In this document: piece by piece, positions 61,002-64,000 of the stretch | Layout: each line of letters starts with the position of its first letter | How positions within the stretch are numbered: position 1 is the stretch's first letter | DNA from: DMER64 sp041652255 | GTDB taxonomy: Bacteria > Bacteroidota > Bacteroidia > Bacteroidales > UBA932 | DNA: 64,000 bases | Direction: 5' to 3' | Assembly: GCA_041652255.1 (NCBI GenBank) | Contig: JBAZHT010000001.1 | Span: forward strand, 62,001-126,000 | Translations under genes and position numbers: made by a program | The notes under the pieces: model-generated | The model's database searches: none | What the model was told of the DNA's origin: nothing | The model's input: the letters and a program-made list of their open reading frames with translations, nothing else

Positions 61002-61811
61002 TTATTCTTGATTATTATGTCTTGCTGTAAAATTTTGTGCTTTTCTGAACATGTTGTCTATTTCTTTCCGGTATTCTGAATCGGGATACTCGCTGATAAA
61101 ATTATAATATTCATCAATAACGTTAAGAAAACGTTCCCGTTGCATATCAGGAACACTGTTGTTTGCATATTGGTAATTTGCGGCAACTATATAATAGAGC
61201 ACCTCTTCCCGGTAACGGCTTTCGGGATTGTTCTTAAGTGTTTCTTTCAACGCATGCGTGGCAGCTTTATAATCTTCAATGGTGTAATAAAGTTTCGCCG
61301 ACTCAAAAGCTTTTCGGTCCAGACGGTTATACAGGTCATCCAGCATATTACGGCAAACGTCTTCGTATTCGCTGCCGGGATAATCATAGAGAAATTCTTC
61401 AATGGCAGCTATGGCCGTATGACTGGGCTGTTGATCCAACTCGTATCTGTATGTATTTTGGTACAGACAGTCCAGTCTCAGGTAACGGGCCGTTTTCGTA
61501 AAAGTGCTACGTGGAAAGATGTCTACAAATTGTTTAAAATTATCTTCGGCCGTAACAAAATCATTCAGGTGATAATTGCTCAGTCCCAGGTAAAACTGAA
61601 GTGTGTCATCCCTTGTAGTACCCCTGTATACCAATTTTAATTGTTCCAGTAACGGCTGCGACCTGGAATACCTTTTGGCTTCGAAATACTCAATGGCTTT
61701 GCGGAATTTCAGATCATAATCCGTGCTTCGCAGTAATGTCTCATACTGATTAACACAAGACATGGCTCCTGCAAGCAACAGAACCGTGACCAAAATGATG
61801 TGTTTTTTCAT
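61002..61811 (-). CDS. bamD: Outer membrane assembly lipoprotein BamD
   Basis: Lipoprotein partner of BamA, 269 residues from the ATG at 61811. A signal peptide ends at a lipobox-like AMSC, so the lipid anchor should be on C19. Tetratricopeptide-type helices fill the rest: KAIEYFEAKRYSRSQPLLEQ, FYLGLSNYHLNDFVTAEDNF and ALKETLKNNPESRY. Two in-frame ATGs upstream (61820 and 61829) lie at or before the predicted transcript start, so 61811 is chosen. It heads the bamD-rpoZ-recN-nagB series. Confidence 0.9.
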   Translation of the reverse strand: MKKHIILVTVLLLAGAMSCVNQYETLLRSTDYDLKFRKAIEYFEAKRYSRSQPLLEQLKLVYRGTTRDDTLQFYLGLSNYHLNDFVTAEDNFKQFVDIFPRSTFTKTARYLRLDCLYQNTYRYELDQQPSHTAIAAIEEFLYDYPGSEYEDVCRNMLDDLYNRLDRKAFESAKLYYTIEDYKAATHALKETLKNNPESRYREEVLYYIVAANYQYANNSVPDMQRERFLNVIDEYYNFISEYPDSEYRKEIDNMFRKAQNFTARHNNQE

Positions 61812-61826
61812 TAATAACATTTCATG

Positions 61827-61834
61827 CAAATATA
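61827..61834 (-). promoter_or_regulatory. Predicted -7 box for bamD
   Basis: The minus strand reads TATATTTG. Transcription would begin near 61823, about 12 bases before the bamD ATG at 61811. The -33 element is not evident. Confidence 0.55.
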
Positions 61835-61849
61835 CGACAGTTTAGCAAA

Positions 61850-62782
61850 TTACAGGCCAGATTTCATAGACAGGTAACGTTCGGCATCCATGGCAGCCAT
61901 ACAGCCGCTGCCGGCAGCCGTAATGGCCTGGCGGTATTTGTTGTCCTGTACGTCCCCGGCTGCAAAAACTCCTCCTACATTGGTTTCCGTGCTTTTGGGA
62001 CGGGTAATGATGTATCCTTCAGGATTTACTTCAACCCAGGGAAGGAACGCCTCGGAATTGGGATGGTGTCCTATGGCCAAAAAGAATCCGTGAATGTCTA
62101 TCACTTTTTCTTTTCCCGATTTGTGAACCAGCAAGGCACCTGTCACTCCTGTGTTATCGCCCAGTATTTCGCGGGTCTGGTGTTCCCACAAAACCTCAAT
62201 ATTTGGTGTTGACAGCACTCGCTCCTGCATTACTTTGGAAGCCCTGAATACATTCCTTCTTACTATCATGTATACCTTCCGGCACAACCCAGATAAATAC
62301 ACCGCCTCTTCACAAGCGGTATCTCCGCCTCCTACTACGGCTACGTCTTTTCCCCGGTAGAAAAATCCGTCGCATGTGGCACATGCCGAAACGCCCATGC
62401 CTTTAAATTTAACTTCAGATTCCAGTCCCAGATAACGGGCCGTAGCTCCTGTGGCTATGATGAGTGTTTTAGTCAGTATCTCTTTTCCATCATCCAGTTT
62501 GATCCTGAAAGGCGATTCGTCCAGCTTTGTTTCCGTAATGATCCCGGTTTTTAATTCAGTGCCAAATCGTTCTGCCTGTTTACGCAAATCTTCCATTAAC
62601 TGATTCCCGTCCACTCCCTGGGGATATCCCGGAAAGTTTTCAATTTCTGTAGTCGTAGTTAACTGACCCCCACGCAGAACACCTTCATACAAAACAGGCT
62701 GAAGGTTTGCCCTGGCTGCATATATGGCTGCTGTGTAACCGGCCGGTCCGCTTCCGGCAATAAGGCATTTGATGGTTTCCAT
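61850..62782 (-). CDS. trxB: Thioredoxin reductase
   Basis: FAD/NADPH-dependent reductase of thioredoxin, 310 residues. The FAD loop is AGSGPAGYTAAIYAARANL, the redox pair C134 and C137 is in ACATCDGFFYRG, and the NADPH loop is GGGDTACEEAVYLS. The C-terminal FAD motif GVFAAGDVQDNKYRQA is complete. The stop lies 38 bases before the bamD start, and a minus-strand bamD promoter sits in that gap, so the two are separate units. Confidence 0.96.
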   Translation of the reverse strand: METIKCLIAGSGPAGYTAAIYAARANLQPVLYEGVLRGGQLTTTTEIENFPGYPQGVDGNQLMEDLRKQAERFGTELKTGIITETKLDESPFRIKLDDGKEILTKTLIIATGATARYLGLESEVKFKGMGVSACATCDGFFYRGKDVAVVGGGDTACEEAVYLSGLCRKVYMIVRRNVFRASKVMQERVLSTPNIEVLWEHQTREILGDNTGVTGALLVHKSGKEKVIDIHGFFLAIGHHPNSEAFLPWVEVNPEGYIITRPKSTETNVGGVFAAGDVQDNKYRQAITAAGSGCMAAMDAERYLSMKSGL

Positions 62783-62825
62783 AGTATTTTTTTATTCAAA
62801 AATTATAAGTTTCATAAAAATTCTG

Positions 62826-62833
62826 TATATTTG
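62826..62833 (+). promoter_or_regulatory. Predicted -7 box of tRNA-Pro
   Basis: TATATTTG followed by GCGGCTCTAAAA. Transcription would start near 62837, ten bases before the tRNA. No -33 TTTG is seen at the right distance. The core is nearly identical to that of the tRNA-tuf promoter. Confidence 0.6.
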
Positions 62834-62846
62834 CGGCTCTAAAAAG

Positions 62847-62920
62847 CGGGGCGTGGCGCAGTTGGCTAGCGCACTTGCATGGGGTGCAAGGGGTCGAATG
62901 TTCGAGTCATTTCGCCCCGA
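62847..62920 (+). tRNA. tRNA-Pro(GGG)
   Basis: A 74-base tRNA. Acceptor CGGGGCG pairs perfectly with CGCCCCG. The anticodon stem CTTGC/GCAAG holds the loop ATGGGGT, anticodon GGG. Discriminator base A. CCA is not encoded; a run of eight T (62922-62929) directly downstream may end transcription. The next gene converges from the right, ending 7 bases away. Confidence 0.93.
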
Positions 62921-62927
62921 CTTTTTT

Positions 62928-63866
62928 TTATACCTTTCGCATTCTTTTCATAATCAGTCTTTCCAGGCGTCTCTCCCATACCCAAAAGAGTGAAACGGCC
63001 CACCGGGAAAGCAACATCCAGGGTAAAAGGCCTCCTATGGCTGTAAACAACAAAAGATCTTCCAGGTTGCTGTGGGATACGCTTATATGGTGATTCAGTA
63101 AATCCACATCTTCTTCCGAGATCTTACCGGCTTCCACTTCATCTATCATTACGGCAGCACCGTAAGCAAGCCCCAGGGTATTGGCCACTATCCATAAAAA
63201 AGCCGTTTTGGGAGGCAGACCAAAAAATACCATTACAGGTTTCAAAAGTTTTGCAATATAGCGTATTACCCCAAACTCGGCAAGCAATCGTTGAACAACA
63301 GTCAGCGAATAAACAAGTAACACCATAGGTATGGCGATCTTCACTGTATCCAGGGCCCAGTTTCCCATCATGGGCCAAAATTCCCGGGATTGTGTATCGA
63401 CGGCTCCTGCCATCGTTAGCATAGCTTCTCCGGGCATGATCTTATGCAAAAACCATCCCAAAAATAACGAAGACAACGTTCTTACCAGGATCATCCTTAT
63501 GGCCGAGGTCCCCGTTTTCTTCTGAACGGCCGTTTCCATGGGAATATTGTGTGCGCAAAGCACCATGACGGCAAGGATGGTGATGGATCTGACATCCATA
63601 TTAAGTGTGGTAATAACAGCAATGGCTGAATAACAATTGACAAAAAACCCGGAAACATACGCCAGTGAAGCTTCTCCGGGCAACCCGAATTTTGAAAAAA
63701 CGGGCGTCAGGTACATCGAAATCCAGGATATCACTCCCAGGTATTTCAAAACGGTAATAATGAATGTTACCAGGAACATAATCTTTACCAGCCACCAGGA
63801 AGTTTTTAAAGCGCCCGGTGTAACGTTCCTGACAGAATGTATGATTCTCCGGCGTGTTGACTCCAT
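62928..63866 (-). CDS. Gate-domain (nucleoside recognition) membrane protein
   Basis: A 312-residue integral membrane protein with about eight hydrophobic segments, resembling the Gate/nucleoside-recognition family that includes spore maturation proteins SpmA and SpmB and nucleoside transporters. It contains two related halves: GYFVNCYSAIAVI-like (VSGFFVNCYSAIAV) in the first and FGLPPKTAFLWIVANTLGL in the second. Substrate unknown. The ATG at 63866 is chosen: a predicted promoter at 63885-63892 excludes the longer start at 63944. Its stop lies 7 bases from tRNA-Pro. Confidence 0.75.
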   Translation of the reverse strand: MESTRRRIIHSVRNVTPGALKTSWWLVKIMFLVTFIITVLKYLGVISWISMYLTPVFSKFGLPGEASLAYVSGFFVNCYSAIAVITTLNMDVRSITILAVMVLCAHNIPMETAVQKKTGTSAIRMILVRTLSSLFLGWFLHKIMPGEAMLTMAGAVDTQSREFWPMMGNWALDTVKIAIPMVLLVYSLTVVQRLLAEFGVIRYIAKLLKPVMVFFGLPPKTAFLWIVANTLGLAYGAAVMIDEVEAGKISEEDVDLLNHHISVSHSNLEDLLLFTAIGGLLPWMLLSRWAVSLFWVWERRLERLIMKRMRKV

Positions 63867-63884
63867 CAATTTGAATTTGAGGCG

Positions 63885-63892
63885 CAAATATA
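63885..63892 (-). promoter_or_regulatory. Predicted -7 box of the Gate-domain gene
   Basis: The minus strand reads TATATTTG. Transcription would start near 63881, giving a leader of about 15 bases before the ATG at 63866. Confidence 0.5.
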
Positions 63893-63903
63893 CTATATTT
63901 TTA

Positions 63904-63911
63904 TAGTTTTG
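63904..63911 (+). promoter_or_regulatory. Predicted -7 box of the terminal lipoprotein gene
   Basis: TAGTTTTG matches TAnnTTTG. A TTTG at 63876-63879 lies 24 bases upstream, slightly beyond the usual spacing. Transcription would start near 63915. Confidence 0.45.
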
Positions 63912-63932
63912 TGATGAATTAACAACACTGTA

Positions 63933-64000
63933 ATGATGAAACAAGTTTTCCTGATAATTCTCTGTATTACCGTTCTTACGATGACTTCGTGTACGACTGA
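63933..64000 (+). CDS. Start of a lipoprotein gene, partial
   Basis: Tandem ATGs at 63933 and 63936 open a frame that continues to the window edge with no stop. The 22 visible residues form a lipoprotein signal peptide: MMKQ, a hydrophobic core (VFLIILCITVLT) and a lipobox-like MTSC, followed by TT. Only the export signal is visible, so nothing can be said about function. Confidence 0.55.
   Translation, partial: MMKQVFLIILCITVLTMTSCTT

Noticed and set aside
1..64000. CRISPR arrays, insertion sequences, phage genes, restriction or defence systems
   Set aside because: Read for repeated spacers, transposase motifs and defence-type neighbours; none were seen. Every gene but the MFS pair, the LysM fusion, the Gate protein and the truncated lipoprotein has a clear housekeeping assignment.

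Overview
The window is a densely coded housekeeping segment of a Bacteroidota chromosome, most likely from an anaerobic Bacteroidales-type organism. Four things point there: many starts are preceded by the Bacteroidota -7 box TAnnTTTG; most genes lack a Shine-Dalgarno (SD) sequence; the ATP synthase genes are ordered atpD-atpC-(atpI)-atpB-E-F-H-A-G; and the omega subunit, BamD and OmpH/Skp genes are of Bacteroidota type. I cannot place it below phylum/order level. I see no prophage, insertion sequence, CRISPR array, toxin-antitoxin pair or obvious horizontally acquired island, and no intergenic stretch exceeds about 130 bases.

Layout. 1-5.1 kb (minus): urocanate hydratase followed by both methylmalonyl-CoA mutase subunits; the large subunit runs off the left edge. 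5.1-6.6 kb (plus): rpsU, a XerC-type recombinase and hpf. 6.6-13.8 kb (minus): a complete F1Fo ATP synthase operon. 13.9-18.9 kb (plus): parE, parC, aroK. 18.9-20.6 kb (minus): recJ. 20.7-24.2 kb (plus): lysS, an rRNA/tRNA methyltransferase, aroE, ssb. 24.2-27.0 kb (minus): two related MFS transporters. 27.1-30.3 kb (plus): purA, dxs. 30.4-43.4 kb (plus): tRNA-Thr-Tyr-Gly-Thr, tuf, tRNA-Trp, secE, nusG, rplK-A-J-L, rpoB, rpoC. 43.4-48.6 kb (plus): korA, korB, gdhA and a type II pantothenate kinase. 48.4-54.5 kb (minus): nadK, uppS, bamA, two OmpH/Skp genes and murI. 54.5-58.2 kb (plus): pdxJ, a third OmpH-like gene, purC and a LysM/periplasmic-binding-fold protein. 58.2-61.8 kb (minus): bamD, rpoZ, recN, nagB. 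61.8-64 kb: trxB (minus), tRNA-Pro (plus), a Gate-domain membrane protein (minus) and the start of a lipoprotein gene (plus).

Together the metabolic genes outline an amino-acid and propionate branch: histidine degradation (HutU) gives glutamate, GdhA gives 2-oxoglutarate, KorAB gives succinyl-CoA, and MutAB interconverts succinyl-CoA and methylmalonyl-CoA. The envelope genes form a BamA/BamD/Skp assembly set with undecaprenyl and peptidoglycan precursor genes.

I found no convincing novel multi-gene system. The most interesting signals are regulatory: strong SD sequences on rpsU and hpf in a genome that otherwise lacks them, a tandem hairpin attenuator between rplL and rpoB, interlocked divergent promoters at nadK/pdxJ, and a shared promoter core at two tRNA units. 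Two protein oddities also stand out: an N-terminally short mutase large subunit and a LysM/binding-fold fusion.
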